Shown here in pieces: positions 47,038-57,691 of a DNA stretch of 64,000 nucleotides. Both the position numbers and the translations under genes were made by a program. The stretch spans positions 2,976,001-3,040,000 of the forward strand of contig NZ_JAGTWO010000004.1 of the NCBI RefSeq assembly GCF_018842675.1, written 5' to 3'. The notes under the pieces were generated by a model, which did not search any database, was not told where the DNA came from, and saw only the letters and a list, made by a program, of their open reading frames with translations. The stretch's first letter is position 1. Each line of letters opens with the position of its first letter. The stretch comes from Candidatus Pantoea bituminis. GTDB taxonomy: Bacteria; Pseudomonadota; Gammaproteobacteria; Enterobacterales; Enterobacteriaceae.

Positions 47038-48472
47038 TTACTGCATCAGCAAGTAAAGGTTACTGTCGCCGCGCTTCACGTTAAGCGCGAGCACGGAGGG
47101 CTTGCTGTCGAGGATCTTGCGCAGTTCGCCCAGATTAGCAACGCTTTGCTGGTTCACGCCCATGATCACATCGCCTTTCTTCAGGCCAATGCGCGCAGCT
47201 GAGCTGCCCGGCTTAACATTATCGATACGCACACCTTTATCACTGGTGTCGCTGTTGCTGAGATCGGCGCCTTCAATACCGGTGTAAATGATGGCGGATT
47301 GCACTTTATCCTGCGTGCTTTGCTGCAACTGCACGGAAACGTCCATGGGTTTACCGTCACGCAACAAGCCCAGTTTCAAGGTTGTACCAATCGGTAATGT
47401 ACCTACTTCGGCACGCAGCGCAGCAAAGCTGGTTAATGGCTTACCGTTCATCGACACCACGACATCGCCCGCTTTGATACCCGCTTTTGCTGCGGCGGAA
47501 TTCGGCAGCACCTGGCTAACAAATGCACCGCGCTGGGCATCCACTTTCATCGCTTTTGCCAGTTCAGAGTTAAGCTCGGTGCCCATAACGCCCAGTTCAC
47601 CGCGTTTCACCTGACCAAACTCCACCATCTGTCCGGTGAGGTTTTTAACCATGTTACTTGGGATAGCAAAACCGATACCGATATTACCGCCATCTGGTGC
47701 CAAAATTGCGGTGTTAATCCCAATCAGTTCACCGTTGAGATTGACCAGCGCTCCGCCGGAGTTACCACGGTTAATCGCCGCATCGGTCTGAATAAAGTTT
47801 TCGTAGTTTTCTACGTTCAGCCCGCTACGGCCCAGCGCTGAAACGATGCCCGATGTTACGGTTTCACCCAAGCCGTAAGGGTTGCCGATGGCGACGGTGT
47901 AATCACCCACGCGCAAATTATCGGAGTCAGCAATTTTCACAGCAGTGAGGTTTTTGGCATCTTGCAGCTGAATTAACGCAATGTCAGAGCTGGGATCTTT
48001 ACCAATCACTTTAGCGTCATAACGGCGACCATCGCTGAGCTGCACCTGAATTTTAGTGGCGTCGTTTACCACATGGTTATTGGTTACCACGTAGCCTTTT
48101 TCAGCATTAATGACCACGCCTGAACCCAGAGCCCGGAATTTTTCTTTCTGGGTATCTGGCGCGTTGCCCCCTCGCTGCCGCCACCGTTTTGACACATTGG
48201 CGAGCTCTGGAACGGCGAACCGTCCTGGCAGAACGGTGAATCATCACCAAAGAATTGCTGGAACTGCTGCGGCATGCGCGGCGTTTTTACCGTAGTGCTG
48301 CCTTCAACACTGATACTGACAACAGAAGGCATCACTTTTTCTAACATAGGAGCCAAGCTGGGTAATTGCTGACTGGTAGAAGAGGCCGTTTCTGCTGCGA
48401 GAACACTGACAGGCGTCAGTGCCATACCAAGACTCAGCGCCAGCGCGCTTAACATTAGAACTTTTTTTTCAT
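47038..48472 (-). CDS. degP: Periplasmic serine protease/chaperone DegP (HtrA), with two apparent -1 frameshifts
   Basis: Quality-control protease for misfolded envelope proteins. Signal peptide, then the trypsin-like domain with His in VVTNNHVV, Asp in SSDIALIQL and Ser in RGNSGGALVN, then two PDZ domains; C-terminus DSNLYLLMQ. ATG 48470-48472 is followed by an A8 run (T8 at 48462-48469) that must be A9 to read MKKKVLMLSALALSLGMAL. The second break is at the C5 run 48167-48171 (G5 in the gene); one more G gives GSEGGNAPDTQKEKF. Repaired length 478, against 474 in E. coli. Confidence 0.93.
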
Positions 48473-48524
48473 TTTTCGGTATCTCTCAAAAATTATCGTC
48501 CAGACCCTTGCTGTGGTCGTATGA

Positions 48525-48552
48525 TGAGATAAATGTTTTAACGCGAAGTTCC
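48525..48552 (-). promoter_or_regulatory. Sigma-E promoter of degP
   Basis: Minus strand GGAACTT (48546-48552), 16 nt, then TCTCA (48525-48529). This is the architecture of the E. coli degP sigma-E promoter (GGAACTT, 16 nt, TCTGA), including the TTAAAAC-like spacer. GTAAAAGTAAAA further upstream (about 48567-48578) is a weak CpxR-box candidate. Confidence 0.7.
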
Positions 48553-48607
48553 AGCAAAAGTTTTAGGTAAAAGTAAAAATTTATGCGCGCTCTTTACAAT
48601 TCGCCCT

Positions 48608-50098
48608 TTATTCCACCGCCATCAAGCGACGATACTCATCCCAGGCATAAAGGTCGGTCATGCCGCTAATGTAATCCTGAATAAGGCGGAAACGATAATA
48701 ACGCTCCCATAACAGACGCTCATATTTATGTTTTACTACCAGCGAACGCATTGCCTGCTGATAAGCTTTACGATGTTTTCCTGAAAGCTTATGAAACAAA
48801 CGGGTTTCAATGGGATGCTGAGGAAGAAAATCTTCATTAATCAATGCAGTGAAAGCTTCGTAATTCAGCTTCATTAGCGGTTCATAAATTTCCAATAGTC
48901 CTTTAATGACGCGATAACCTTGTAACTCCAACTGTTCGACTTCGGAATGGTTAAATACCTGCTGCCGCGCCACGGTTTTAAATATCTGAAGAAGCCGCCC
49001 TTCTTCCCCTTCATCCTCTAATAAAGCATGATTAAAGCTACCATCAAAAATAGCGGCAAGATTATCAACAAAACGTTTTACTGCGTAGCCCACCAAAACG
49101 TTTTGAACATTGACACGTAGCGACATAAAAAATTGATCGCTGCGGCTGCGGCGCTTTTTGCTGCAGGCTTCACGCCAGGCCTCACCAATAGTTCGGCTAA
49201 ATGCATCGTTGGGTTTAATTGTTCCCCAGGCTTTACTGAGAAATTCATACAAACTGTCGACATTAAAAATGGCTTTTTCTACCGCATCATCCAGATCGGC
49301 AATGCAATAAGAGATATCATCTGCCGCTTCCATTATATAAGTCAGCGGGAAACGATGATGCTCATCCATATTCGTCTCAGCCCGTAGCTCAGCAATATAA
49401 TCTCGCTCGGATAAATAGAAGCCCGGTTTTTTCATTAATACGCTATATTCAGCCGGTTTTTCGCCTTGCCACCAGGCGGGCGCTGTATATTTCAACACGC
49501 AGGCAACTTGTGAATAGCTGAGATTCAGCTGCAGCAAAGTATGCACCATGCGAATGGCCTGCGCGTTGCCTTCAAAATGACATAAATCCTGGCGAATCAT
49601 GGCATTCATTTGATCAAAAGCGCTGCGCTGCTCATCGGTTTCAACACCAGCAACCAGCGGATCCACCAAGTTTGCGGGTAACTTATCCTCAAACCAGTCG
49701 TTAATTGCCGCTTCGCCAAAATGGCCAAACGGCGGATTGCCGACGTCGTGCAGCAGGCACGCCATTTCCACTAAGCTCTCAAAGGCACCTTCCAGCTCAT
49801 CCAGACCATATTGCGCCAGCCCGCCCTGCATTTTCAGGGTTTGCAGGATCTCTTTGCTGATATAGCGTCCGGTTTGTTGCACTTCAAGCGAATGGGTTAA
49901 ACGCGAGCGCACCGCCGCATTTCGCTCTAAAGGAAAGACCTGGGTTTTCTGTTGCAAACGACGAATGGCCGCCGAGTTAATTATTCGACCGCGGTCACTT
50001 TCAAAATGGCGGCTAATATAATATTCCCCTTCGGGATCTTTTCGGCTGGTATAAGGGCGAGTAAAGCTGATCTTCGTCCTGAAATTGATCGCTGCCAT
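48608..50098 (-). CDS. dgt: Deoxyguanosine triphosphate triphosphohydrolase
   Basis: 496 residues. Hydrolyses dGTP to deoxyguanosine and triphosphate. The HD metal site is clear: [13 protein letters not shown] and [16 protein letters not shown], then [13 protein letters not shown] and [17 protein letters not shown]. The family tail [19 protein letters not shown] is intact. Divergent from mtnN across about 95 bp, as in E. coli. Unbroken. Confidence 0.95.
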   Translation of the reverse strand: MAAINFRTKISFTRPYTSRKDPEGEYYISRHFESDRGRIINSAAIRRLQQKTQVFPLERNAAVRSRLTHSLEVQQTGRYISKEILQTLKMQGGLAQYGLDELEGAFESLVEMACLLHDVGNPPFGHFGEAAINDWFEDKLPANLVDPLVAGVETDEQRSAFDQMNAMIRQDLCHFEGNAQAIRMVHTLLQLNLSYSQVACVLKYTAPAWWQGEKPAEYSVLMKKPGFYLSERDYIAELRAETNMDEHHRFPLTYIMEAADDISYCIADLDDAVEKAIFNVDSLYEFLSKAWGTIKPNDAFSRTIGEAWREACSKKRRSRSDQFFMSLRVNVQNVLVGYAVKRFVDNLAAIFDGSFNHALLEDEGEEGRLLQIFKTVARQQVFNHSEVEQLELQGYRVIKGLLEIYEPLMKLNYEAFTALINEDFLPQHPIETRLFHKLSGKHRKAYQQAMRSLVVKHKYERLLWERYYRFRLIQDYISGMTDLYAWDEYRRLMAVE

Positions 50099-50193
50099 TA
50101 ATTGCCCCTCTTTTTTCGTGAATTAATCCCCTGTCAGCCATGGTAGACTATGCCTTAATTTCGGCGAAAACATCTACATTAGCGAGACTCTTT

Positions 50194-50892
50194 ATGAAAG
50201 CAGGCATTATTGGCGCGATGGAGCAGGAAGTCACTCTACTGCGTGACAAAATTGAAAACCGTCAAACCTTATCACTGGCTGGCTGCGAAATTTACACCGG
50301 CACGCTTAATGGCGTTGAGGTGGCTCTGCTGAAATCGGGCATCGGTAAAACTGCAGCTGCGCTTGGTACGACGCTGTTGTTACAGCTCTGCAAACCCGAT
50401 GTCGTCATCAATACCGGTTCTGCGGGCGGTTTAGCGCCTACGCTGAAAGTGGGCGATATTGTGGTTTCGGAAGAGGTGCGTTATCACGATGCAGATGTCA
50501 CCGCCTTTGGTTACGCGCCCGGCCAAATGGCGGGCTGCCCGGCAGCATTTGTTGCCGATGCGAATTTGATTGCGCAAGCAGAAGCCTGCATTCAGCAGTT
50601 GGATCTCAATGCAGTGCGTGGTTTGGTGGTGAGCGGCGATGCTTTCATCAACGGCGCTGAGCCGCTGGCACGCATTCGTAACACCTTCCCGCAGGCCATT
50701 GCCGTTGAGATGGAAGCCACCGCAATTGGTCACGTCTGCCATCAATTCGCGGTGCCTTTCGTGGTGGTTCGCGCCATTTCGGACGTTGCCGATCAAGAAT
50801 CACATTTGAGCTTTGATGAGTTCCTCAGCGTTGCGGCAAAACAGTCGTCGCTGATGGTAGAAAACTTGCTGGCGCGCCTGGCGCGTGGCTAA
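50194..50892 (+). CDS. mtnN: 5'-methylthioadenosine/S-adenosylhomocysteine nucleosidase
   Basis: 232 residues, equal to E. coli Pfs. Cleaves MTA, SAH and 5'-deoxyadenosine, serving methionine salvage and autoinducer-2 precursor formation. E12 in IIGAMEQEV, the ribose-binding Glu pair in [12 protein letters not shown] and the catalytic Asp in [10 protein letters not shown] are present, with [16 protein letters not shown] as the nucleoside-phosphorylase core. Start at ATG 50194. Its stop overlaps btuF by 8 nt. Confidence 0.96.
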   Translation: MKAGIIGAMEQEVTLLRDKIENRQTLSLAGCEIYTGTLNGVEVALLKSGIGKTAAALGTTLLLQLCKPDVVINTGSAGGLAPTLKVGDIVVSEEVRYHDADVTAFGYAPGQMAGCPAAFVADANLIAQAEACIQQLDLNAVRGLVVSGDAFINGAEPLARIRNTFPQAIAVEMEATAIGHVCHQFAVPFVVVRAISDVADQESHLSFDEFLSVAAKQSSLMVENLLARLARG

Positions 50893-51678
50893 ACGTTTTC
50901 TGCTCTGCTGGCTGCTGCTGTTTAGCAGCAGCCTGTTCGCTTCATCCCCACGCGTTATCGCTCTCGCCCCGCATTTAACCGAATTGGCTTTCGCCGCAGG
51001 CATCACACCAATTGCCGTTAGCGCCTGGTCAGACTATCCGACTGCTGCGCAAAAATCGAACAGGTTGCCAACTGGCAAGGCATCAAAGTTGAGCGCATTT
51101 TGCAGCTAAAACCGGATGTGGTGTTGGCGTGGCGTGGCGGCAATCCACAACGTCAAATAGATCAATTGCAGCAGTTGGGTATCAAAATTGAATGGATTGA
51201 TCCCGCTAATCTGGCAGGCATGATCGATGCGCTGGCCGCGCTAGGGAAATGGAGTCCGCATCCTGAGCAGGCGGAAAAGGCGGCGCAACAGCTGCGCCAG
51301 CAGGAAGCTGAATTGCGTCAGCATTACGCTTCGCTGACATCAATTCCGCTGTTTTTACAGTTTGGCCAGCAGCCTCTTTTCACCGCAGCAAAAGCGACCT
51401 TGCAGAACGACATCATTGAGCTGTGCGGCGGCAGAAATATTTTTGCTGATAGCCGCGTCAGCTGGCCACAAGTCAGCCGCGAACAAGTATTAATGCGCCA
51501 TCCTCAAGCGATAGTGATGGGCGGTAACACGCAGCAGGCAAGAAACGTAGCGCGATTCTGGCAACCGCAGCTTAGCGTGCCGGTGATTGCTATCAATGAT
51601 GACTGGCTAAGCCGTCCGGGCCCACGTCTGATACTGGCAGCAAAACAACTCTGTACAGCGCTGCATCCAGTACCATAA
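50885..51678 (+). CDS. btuF: Vitamin B12-binding periplasmic protein BtuF, with apparent -1 frameshift
   Basis: Substrate-binding protein that passes cobalamin to BtuCD. GTG 50885 overlaps the mtnN stop. Signal peptide ([18 protein letters not shown]), then [19 protein letters not shown]. The frame breaks at the A5 run 51051-51055; one more A gives [20 protein letters not shown] and leads into [20 protein letters not shown], and [18 protein letters not shown]. Repaired length 264, against 266 in E. coli. Confidence 0.92.
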
Positions 51679-51802
51679 AATTTGCATAATCGATTAAAGA
51701 AAAACCAATTATTGCCGTTAATTACTACATGAGACGCGCGAGCCACGTATGCTCGCCGTCCTTTTGCGCATAAGCGCCTTTTGACTACACCAGGACCTAA
51801 AC

Positions 51803-52054
51803 ATGACCAGAACAGTGCTTCTGGCCATAGCGCTGTTGATTGCTAGCTCCGCGACTGCAGGGTCAATCACCGGCTCTATTGGCGTTAAACTGATCATTTT
51901 CTCTCGCTGTGAAATCAACAGCGCCACGAGCCAAAGCACGCCCCGGGTTGATTGCGGACGTCACTTCAGCGCGCAGCCGCGCATTATGCAAAGCGTGCTG
52001 AAACGAGATGCCAAGCAGAGAGAAACCGATCGGTTAGTAACAATAGAGTGGTGA
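51803..52054 (+). CDS. Small secreted protein, possibly a reduced spore-coat-U/Csu-like domain
   Basis: 83 residues with a clear signal peptide (MTRTVLLAIALLIASSATA, cut near residue 19). The mature part begins GSITGSIGVKLIIFSRCEIN and ends RETDRLVTIEW. That start, with its single Cys (C36), and the final strand resemble the first and last strands of SCPU/Csu-type pilin domains, with a second Cys at C51 (VDCG) that could pair with C36. At about 64 mature residues it is less than half a normal SCPU domain. AGGAC lies 9 nt upstream. It occupies the btuF-erpA gap where E. coli has yadS and, further on, clcA. Function unknown; the family link is inference. Confidence 0.55.
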   Translation: MTRTVLLAIALLIASSATAGSITGSIGVKLIIFSRCEINSATSQSTPRVDCGRHFSAQPRIMQSVLKRDAKQRETDRLVTIEW

Positions 52055-52057
52055 GCG

Positions 52058-52077
52058 AGGCCGCTGAACAGCGGCCT
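52058..52077. terminator. Hairpin between the small secreted gene and erpA
   Basis: Perfect stem AGGCCGCT / AGCGGCCT with GAAC loop in the 29-bp gap between convergent genes. No T run on either strand, but the position suits a shared terminator. Confidence 0.55.
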
Positions 52078-52083
52078 GCAAAA

Positions 52084-52431
52084 TCAGATACTAAATGAAG
52101 AACCACAGCCGCAGGTGGTTTTAGCGTTCGGGTTAGTCACGATAAAGCGCGAACCTTCCAGCCCTTCGGTGTAATCCACCGATCCGCCCACCAGATATTG
52201 CAGACTCATCGGATCAACCACCAGTGACACGCCTTGCTTCTCAATCGTCATGTCACCATCATTCATTTTGTCATCGAAAGTAAAACCATACTGAAATCCG
52301 CTGCAACCGCCGCCAGTGATATAGACACGCAGTTTCAGTTCTGGATTCTCTTCATCAGCAATCAGATTCTTCACTTTATTGGCTGCTGCTTCGGTAAATT
52401 GCAACGGCAGTGCTGCTACTTCATCACTCAT
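52084..52431 (-). CDS. erpA: A-type iron-sulfur cluster carrier ErpA
   Basis: 115 residues (E. coli 114). Delivers Fe-S clusters to targets such as IspG and IspH. The three cluster-ligand cysteines are visible: one in [10 protein letters not shown] and two in the C-terminal [11 protein letters not shown]. Essential for isoprenoid synthesis under aerobic growth in E. coli. Divergent from hemL. Confidence 0.96.
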   Translation of the reverse strand: MSDEVAALPLQFTEAAANKVKNLIADEENPELKLRVYITGGGCSGFQYGFTFDDKMNDGDMTIEKQGVSLVVDPMSLQYLVGGSVDYTEGLEGSRFIVTNPNAKTTCGCGSSFSI

Positions 52432-52635
52432 GTTTGACTCCAGTAAACGCCCAGGTCAGAAAACGACCTTAATACCGCTATTATCTGCCAGCACACCAGC
52501 GCAATCAAGTTTTGAGCTTCGCACTCTGTGCCGCCTTAACTAAGGTTAGACATATTGCAGGGTTTTCCACCCTTTCGCCTGCCGCGCCTCTTACGTAGAA
52601 TGGCGCGATATTTTATTGAACTGCTGGAGCCGAAA

Positions 52636-53916
52636 ATGAGTAAGTCCGAAAACCTGTTCGCCCAGGCGCAACGCCTGATTCCCGGCGGCGTAAATTCGCC
52701 GGTACGTGCGTTTACTGGTGTGGGCGGCGTACCGCTGTTCATTGAGCATGCTGACGGCGCCTATTTGTATGATGCCGATGGCAAAGCCTATATCGATTAT
52801 GTCGGTTCATGGGGCCCGATGGTGCTGGGCCATAATAATGCTGAAATTCGCAATGCCGTGATTGAAGCGGCCCAGCGCGGTTTAAGCTTTGGTGCGCCTA
52901 CCGAAATGGAAGTGACCATGGCGCAACTGGTCTGCGACCTGGTGCCAAGCATGGAAATGGTGCGCATGGTGAACTCCGGCACTGAAGCCACCATGAGCGC
53001 GATTCGTCTGGCGCGTGGTTTCACCGGCCGCGATAAGCTCATTAAGTTTGAAGGCTGCTATCACGGCCATGCCGATCACCTGCTGGTTAAGGCGGGTTCT
53101 GGCGCATTAACGCTGGGCCAGCCTAACTCACCGGGCGTGCCTGCTGATTTCGCCAAACACACGCTGACCTGCACCTATAACGATCTCGATTCTGTACGTG
53201 CGGCGTTTAAACTTTATCCGCAAGAGATCGCCTGTATCATCGTTGAACCGGTTGCGGGCAACATGAACTGCATTCCGCCACAGCCAGGTTTCCTGTCGGG
53301 TTTGCGTGCATTGTGTGATGAGTTTGGTGCGCTACTGATCATTGATGAAGTGATGACGGGCTTCCGCGTCGCACTTGGCGGCGCGCAGGCGCATTACAAT
53401 GTCGTGCCCGATCTGACCTGCCTCGGCAAAATTATCGGTGGCGGCATGCCTGTCGGCGCATTTGGCGGCCGTCGCGACGTGATGGCAGCGCTAGCACCAA
53501 CCGGCCCGGTTTATCAGGCAGGTACGCTCTCCGGTAACCCGATTGCGATGGCAGCGGGCTACGCCTGTTTAAGCCAAATCGCCCAGCCGGGTACGCATCA
53601 GAAGCTGACCGCACTCACCACGCAGCTGGCGGAAGGCCTGCTTGAAGCGGCGCAGCAGGAAAACATTCCGTTGGTCGTGAATTACGTAGGCGGTATGTTT
53701 GGCCTGTTCTTCACTGATGCCGCAACGGTAACGTGCTATGCCGATGTCACACAGTGTGACGTTGAACGCTTCAAAAAATTCTTCCACCTGATGTTGGAAG
53801 AGGGCGTTTATCTGGCACCATCAGCGTTTGAAGCGGGCTTCATGTCGCTGGCGCACAGCACTGAAGATATCCAGCGCACTATTGACGCGGCACGTCGCTG
53901 TTTCGCTAAGCTGTAA
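52636..53916 (+). CDS. hemL: Glutamate-1-semialdehyde 2,1-aminomutase
   Basis: 426 residues, the E. coli length. PLP enzyme producing 5-aminolevulinate for haem. Start at ATG 52636 ([20 protein letters not shown]) behind GGAG; a frame from 52555 is rejected. Conserved parts: [54 protein letters not shown], the PLP lysine in [17 protein letters not shown]. Unbroken. Convergent with fhuB, as in E. coli. Confidence 0.97.
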   Translation: MSKSENLFAQAQRLIPGGVNSPVRAFTGVGGVPLFIEHADGAYLYDADGKAYIDYVGSWGPMVLGHNNAEIRNAVIEAAQRGLSFGAPTEMEVTMAQLVCDLVPSMEMVRMVNSGTEATMSAIRLARGFTGRDKLIKFEGCYHGHADHLLVKAGSGALTLGQPNSPGVPADFAKHTLTCTYNDLDSVRAAFKLYPQEIACIIVEPVAGNMNCIPPQPGFLSGLRALCDEFGALLIIDEVMTGFRVALGGAQAHYNVVPDLTCLGKIIGGGMPVGAFGGRRDVMAALAPTGPVYQAGTLSGNPIAMAAGYACLSQIAQPGTHQKLTALTTQLAEGLLEAAQQENIPLVVNYVGGMFGLFFTDAATVTCYADVTQCDVERFKKFFHLMLEEGVYLAPSAFEAGFMSLAHSTEDIQRTIDAARRCFAKL

Positions 53917-53917
53917 T

Positions 53918-53947
53918 AAAAAAGACCGGTGAAAGCCGGTCTTTTTT
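53918..53947. terminator. Bidirectional terminator between hemL and fhuB
   Basis: AAAAAAGACCGG / CCGGTCTTTTTT around TGAAAG: A-tract and T-tract on either side give a U run on both strands. Confidence 0.88.
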
Positions 53948-53989
53948 GTTCTGAATAACCCACCCTGAATCGGGTTGATGTTATGCAGT

Positions 53990-55968
53990 TTAACGCGACC
54001 GCCGCAATAACCAGATGAAGTACGGCGCACCCAAAAACGTTGCCATTAAGCCCGCCGGTATTTGATCCGGAAACGCTAACATCCTGCCGCACCAGTCAGC
54101 AAACACCATCAACCCTGCCCCTAACAATCCAGACAGCAACACCTGCGGCAACGCCCGACGAAAGCCCAACATGCGTGCGATATGTGGTGCCATCAAACCG
54201 ATAAAGCTCAGCGGTCCGATGGTTAATGTCGCGGCAGCCGTCAACGCGGCAGCCAGCAGCAGCAGACTCAGGCGCGATGACGTCAGCGCCATTCCTGCCG
54301 AGCGCGCCGTGGCGCTACCCAGCGGCAGCAGCGTCAACCAACGGCTGGCCAGCGGTGCCATCGACACCAGTACCAGTGCGCAAACGGCACTCTGGATCGC
54401 CTGCTTGCCGCTGATATTGTAGGTTGAGCCAGAAATCCAGCTGAGTAATCCGCCCATGCGCGGATCGCCACTTGCCAGCAAAAGCATCAGTAGCGTGACA
54501 AAAGCGCTGTTAAGCGCCATTCCCGCCAGCAGCATACGCTCCGGCGAGAAACCGCCTCGGCTGGCGACCAGCATGATGATCAGCAAAGTGACGCCAGCAC
54601 CCAGCACGCCCGCCGGCAGCAGGTACGCCAGCGCATCACCCGGTACGAAAAACAGCATGATCACCACGCCAAAAGCCGCACCTGAACTGATGCCCAATAC
54701 TTCCGGGCTCGCCATCGGATTACCGGTCAGACGCTGAATCAAACTGCCGGCAACGCCTAGCATTAAACCCACCACCAGCGCAGCCAGCAAGCGCGGTGCA
54801 CGCCACGGGATGAGCTGTTGTAACATCTCGCCGCTGGACCAAGTCCAGCCATGCGCATCGCGGCCAAATGCCAGGCCAAAGCACGTCAGCAGCGCCAGGA
54901 CGCTCAAAGCAATAAGACACCAACGCCCCACCGCTTGACGCTCCGCAGGCACATTATCGCCAAGGTTCATTGCGGGCGGCACCGAGCCGGTACGCAAACG
55001 CGGCAACAACCACAACAAAATTGGCACACCCAGCAGCGCAGTTGCGGTACCGGTTGAAACTTCGCGCCAATGCGTGGTGAGCCACAATACGCAAGCATCT
55101 GCCAGCCAGAGCAGTAACGCGCCGATAAGTGGCGCTAATAACATACGGCTGAGCAAGCGACGTCCGCCAAGCAACTTCGCCAGCAGCGGTGCAAACAGAC
55201 CGATAAAGCCGATAATCCCGGCTGCGTTTACCAGCTGCGCACTCAGCAAAATCGCCAGCGCCAAACCGCCCAGCCGCGCCAGGGAAAGTGCGAGTCCCAG
55301 GTTTTTAGCGACACCATCATCTAGCCCCATCAAGGTTAATGGGCGCAGCAGCGCCAGCGCCACCGCAAATGCCAGCAGCAGACGCGGCCAGAGCTGACTC
55401 ACATTCTCCCAGCCCATTTGATTCAGCGATCCGGTGCTCCAAAGGAACATGTTCTGTAATTGATCGTGGTTAAAGATGGCGAAAATCTGGTTGACCGCGC
55501 CGCTGTAAAGGCTCAGAACCAAACCTGCAAGGATTAGCGTGACCGGCGACAAACGTTTCCCCACGCCACGCCAAACACAATCGCCCCCACCAGTAACGCG
55601 CCGCCCAGCGCCGCAAACTGCTGCGTCATCGCGCCGCCGGGTAATTGCCACAGCGTCGCCACCGTAATCCCTAGCTGCGCCCCCGACGAGACGCCCAATG
55701 TCGTGGGTTCTGCCAGCGGATTGCGCAACACTTGCTGAAACAGCAAACCGGCTAAACCCAAGCCTGCGCCAACCAGCAACGCTAAAATCAGGCGCGACAG
55801 CAAACTGTGATGAAACACCATTTGCTGAATATTATTCACATCCGGCGCCCACAGCGCCTGTGACCACTGCGCCAACGGCAACGCGTGCTGCAAATTAACC
55901 AGCGTTAATCCAAGCGCCAGCAAAAACAGCACACCCAACAACGCAACGGGGAAAAGACGATGGCGCAT
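53990..55968 (-). CDS. fhuB: Fe(3+)-hydroxamate ABC importer permease FhuB, with apparent -1 frameshift
   Basis: Double-length BtuC/FecCD-type permease of the ferrichrome importer, two fused 10-TM halves. Start at ATG 55966-55968 (MRHRLFPVALLGVLFLLALG), overlapping the fhuD stop by one base. Each half has its own NPLA/NPMA coupling motif (VLRNPLAEPTTLGVSSGAQ; RLTGNPMASPEVLGISSGAA). The frame breaks at the C4 run 55559-55562 (G4 in the gene); one more G gives FGVAWGKRLSPVTLILAGLV. Repaired length 659, against 660 in E. coli. Confidence 0.93.
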
Positions 55969-56846
55969 CAATGCGTCTCCAGCGCGCGTTCCAACACGCG
56001 AACAAAATGCAGCGCCGACAACGTCGCGCCGTAATACCACACCGCAGGAACGCGCTGAAAGCGGCCCGCGCGAATAAAGGGCAAAGATTGCCACAGCGGA
56101 CTGCGCATCACCTGCTGCATGTCCGCCTCGTTGTCATGATCGAAGCAGATCACCTCAACATCGCTTAGCGAAGCCAGACGCTCAATGCCCACCACCGCGC
56201 TGCCCCAAAAATTGGTTTCGCCCTGCCAGGCATTTTCCAGGCCCAGCATATTCATCACCTCAAGAAACAGGCTGTTTTTACCGAACGTGATGGCGTGGCG
56301 GCTATCGAGCAGTGACATCAAGAGAATGGGCCGCCCGCGATAAACAGCAAGGCGCTGACGCGCCGCTGCAAGCTGTTTATCCACCCACGCGAGATGCTGA
56401 TCGGCTTGCGCTTCGCGACCGAGACGCTTGCCTAATTCTTGTAGCGACAGGCGCGCAGTCGTAAACGGTTTACCGTCGCCGCTGTTGAGGTCAAACCCCA
56501 TAATCGGCGCAATGCGCGTGAGCTTCTCTTTTGGTGGACCATAACCGTTGGAACATAGAATCAGTGACGGCCGCATCTGCGTCATCAATTCAAGATTGGG
56601 TTCGGTACGCAATCCCACATCCACGACGCGGGCAGGCAGCGGCGGATCCCCCACCCAAATGTTGTAGTTGTGCATATCTGCCACGCCGAGCGGTGTTACG
56701 CCCAGCGCCAGCAGTAACTCCGTCGGCAACCACTCCAGCGCAATAATGCGTTGCAGATCCACGGGTGCGGCACGCAGCGGAAAACTGTGAAGTAACGGCG
56801 ACAACGCCATTGCCATCATCAAACGACGGCGCAGCAGATCGGGCAT
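55968..56846 (-). CDS. fhuD: Fe(3+)-hydroxamate-binding periplasmic protein
   Basis: 292 residues. Receives ferrichrome and other hydroxamate siderophores from FhuA and passes them to FhuBC. The N-terminus MPDLLRRRLMMAMALSPLL is a twin-arginine (Tat) type signal. The core has IIALEWLPTELLLALGVTPL, a substrate-contact W in NYNIWVGDPPLP and the C-terminal FQRVPAVWYYGATLSALHFV. Start at ATG 56844-56846 by homology; the frame is open to 56975 inside fhuC. 10 nt after fhuC. Confidence 0.94.
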   Translation of the reverse strand: MPDLLRRRLMMAMALSPLLHSFPLRAAPVDLQRIIALEWLPTELLLALGVTPLGVADMHNYNIWVGDPPLPARVVDVGLRTEPNLELMTQMRPSLILCSNGYGPPKEKLTRIAPIMGFDLNSGDGKPFTTARLSLQELGKRLGREAQADQHLAWVDKQLAAARQRLAVYRGRPILLMSLLDSRHAITFGKNSLFLEVMNMLGLENAWQGETNFWGSAVVGIERLASLSDVEVICFDHDNEADMQQVMRSPLWQSLPFIRAGRFQRVPAVWYYGATLSALHFVRVLERALETH

Positions 56847-56856
56847 TATCCCATCC

Positions 56857-57651
56857 TTAGTAAACAAAACTGACCGGCGCGCCGCCCTGCGGATGAGGCA
56901 AAATGCCCATGGGAATACCGTAAATGGCTGCCAGCACGTCGGCCTGCATAATGGTTTCCGGGCCGCCTTCGGCAATCATTGAACCGCCGCGTAGCGCCAC
57001 CAGATGATCGCAATAACGCGCCGCCATGTTGATGTCATGCAATACCGCGATCACGGTTAAACCGCGTTCACGGCTGAGGCGTTGAATCAGCGCGAGTACA
57101 TCTACCTGATGCGCAATATCCAGCGCAGAGGTCGGTTCATCCAGCAGTAAACAGCGGCTGTTTTGCGCCACCAGCATCGCCAGCCATGCACGCTGCCGCT
57201 CACCGCCGGACAAGCTATCCACCAGCCGGCTGGCGAAGGGGTTTAGCCCAACCAGCGCAATCGCCTCATCGACACGATCGCGATCTTCCTGGCCGAAACG
57301 CCCCAGCGCGCCATGCCACGGATAACGTCCAATCGCCACCAGTTCACGTACCGTCATTCCTTCTGCAGCAGGCAGTTGTTGTGGCAGATAAGCCACCTGA
57401 CGCGCAAAAGCTTTGCTGCTCCAGTTCTCTATTGGCCGATTGTTAAGCAAAACCTGACCTTCGCTGGCTGCATGATGACGCCCCAACATTTTCAGCAAAG
57501 TGGATTTGCCTGATCCGTTATGACCAATCAATGCGGTGACTTTGCCAGGCGGAAAGGTCAGCGTGAGCGGATGGAGCAGCGTGCGGCCAGGCACATGAAA
57601 GCTGACATTTTGCAGTGTAAAAGTGGTTTCTTCGGCGTGCTGATGCTGCAT
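56857..57651 (-). CDS. fhuC: Fe(3+)-hydroxamate importer ATP-binding protein
   Basis: 264 residues. Cytoplasmic ATPase of FhuBC. Walker A GHNGSGKST, Q-loop region LPQQLPAAEGMTVREL, signature LSGGERQR, Walker B LLLDEPTSALDIAHQ and switch His in VLHDINMAARYCD. Start at ATG 57649-57651 (MQHQHAEETTFTLQ); a longer frame from 57786 enters fhuA. 40 nt after fhuA, so fhuACDB is one operon. Confidence 0.96.
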   Translation of the reverse strand: MQHQHAEETTFTLQNVSFHVPGRTLLHPLTLTFPPGKVTALIGHNGSGKSTLLKMLGRHHAASEGQVLLNNRPIENWSSKAFARQVAYLPQQLPAAEGMTVRELVAIGRYPWHGALGRFGQEDRDRVDEAIALVGLNPFASRLVDSLSGGERQRAWLAMLVAQNSRCLLLDEPTSALDIAHQVDVLALIQRLSRERGLTVIAVLHDINMAARYCDHLVALRGGSMIAEGGPETIMQADVLAAIYGIPMGILPHPQGGAPVSFVY

Positions 57652-57691
57652 GAGAATCCCTGTAAAACGGGCGCCGCAGCGCCCGGTTAAA

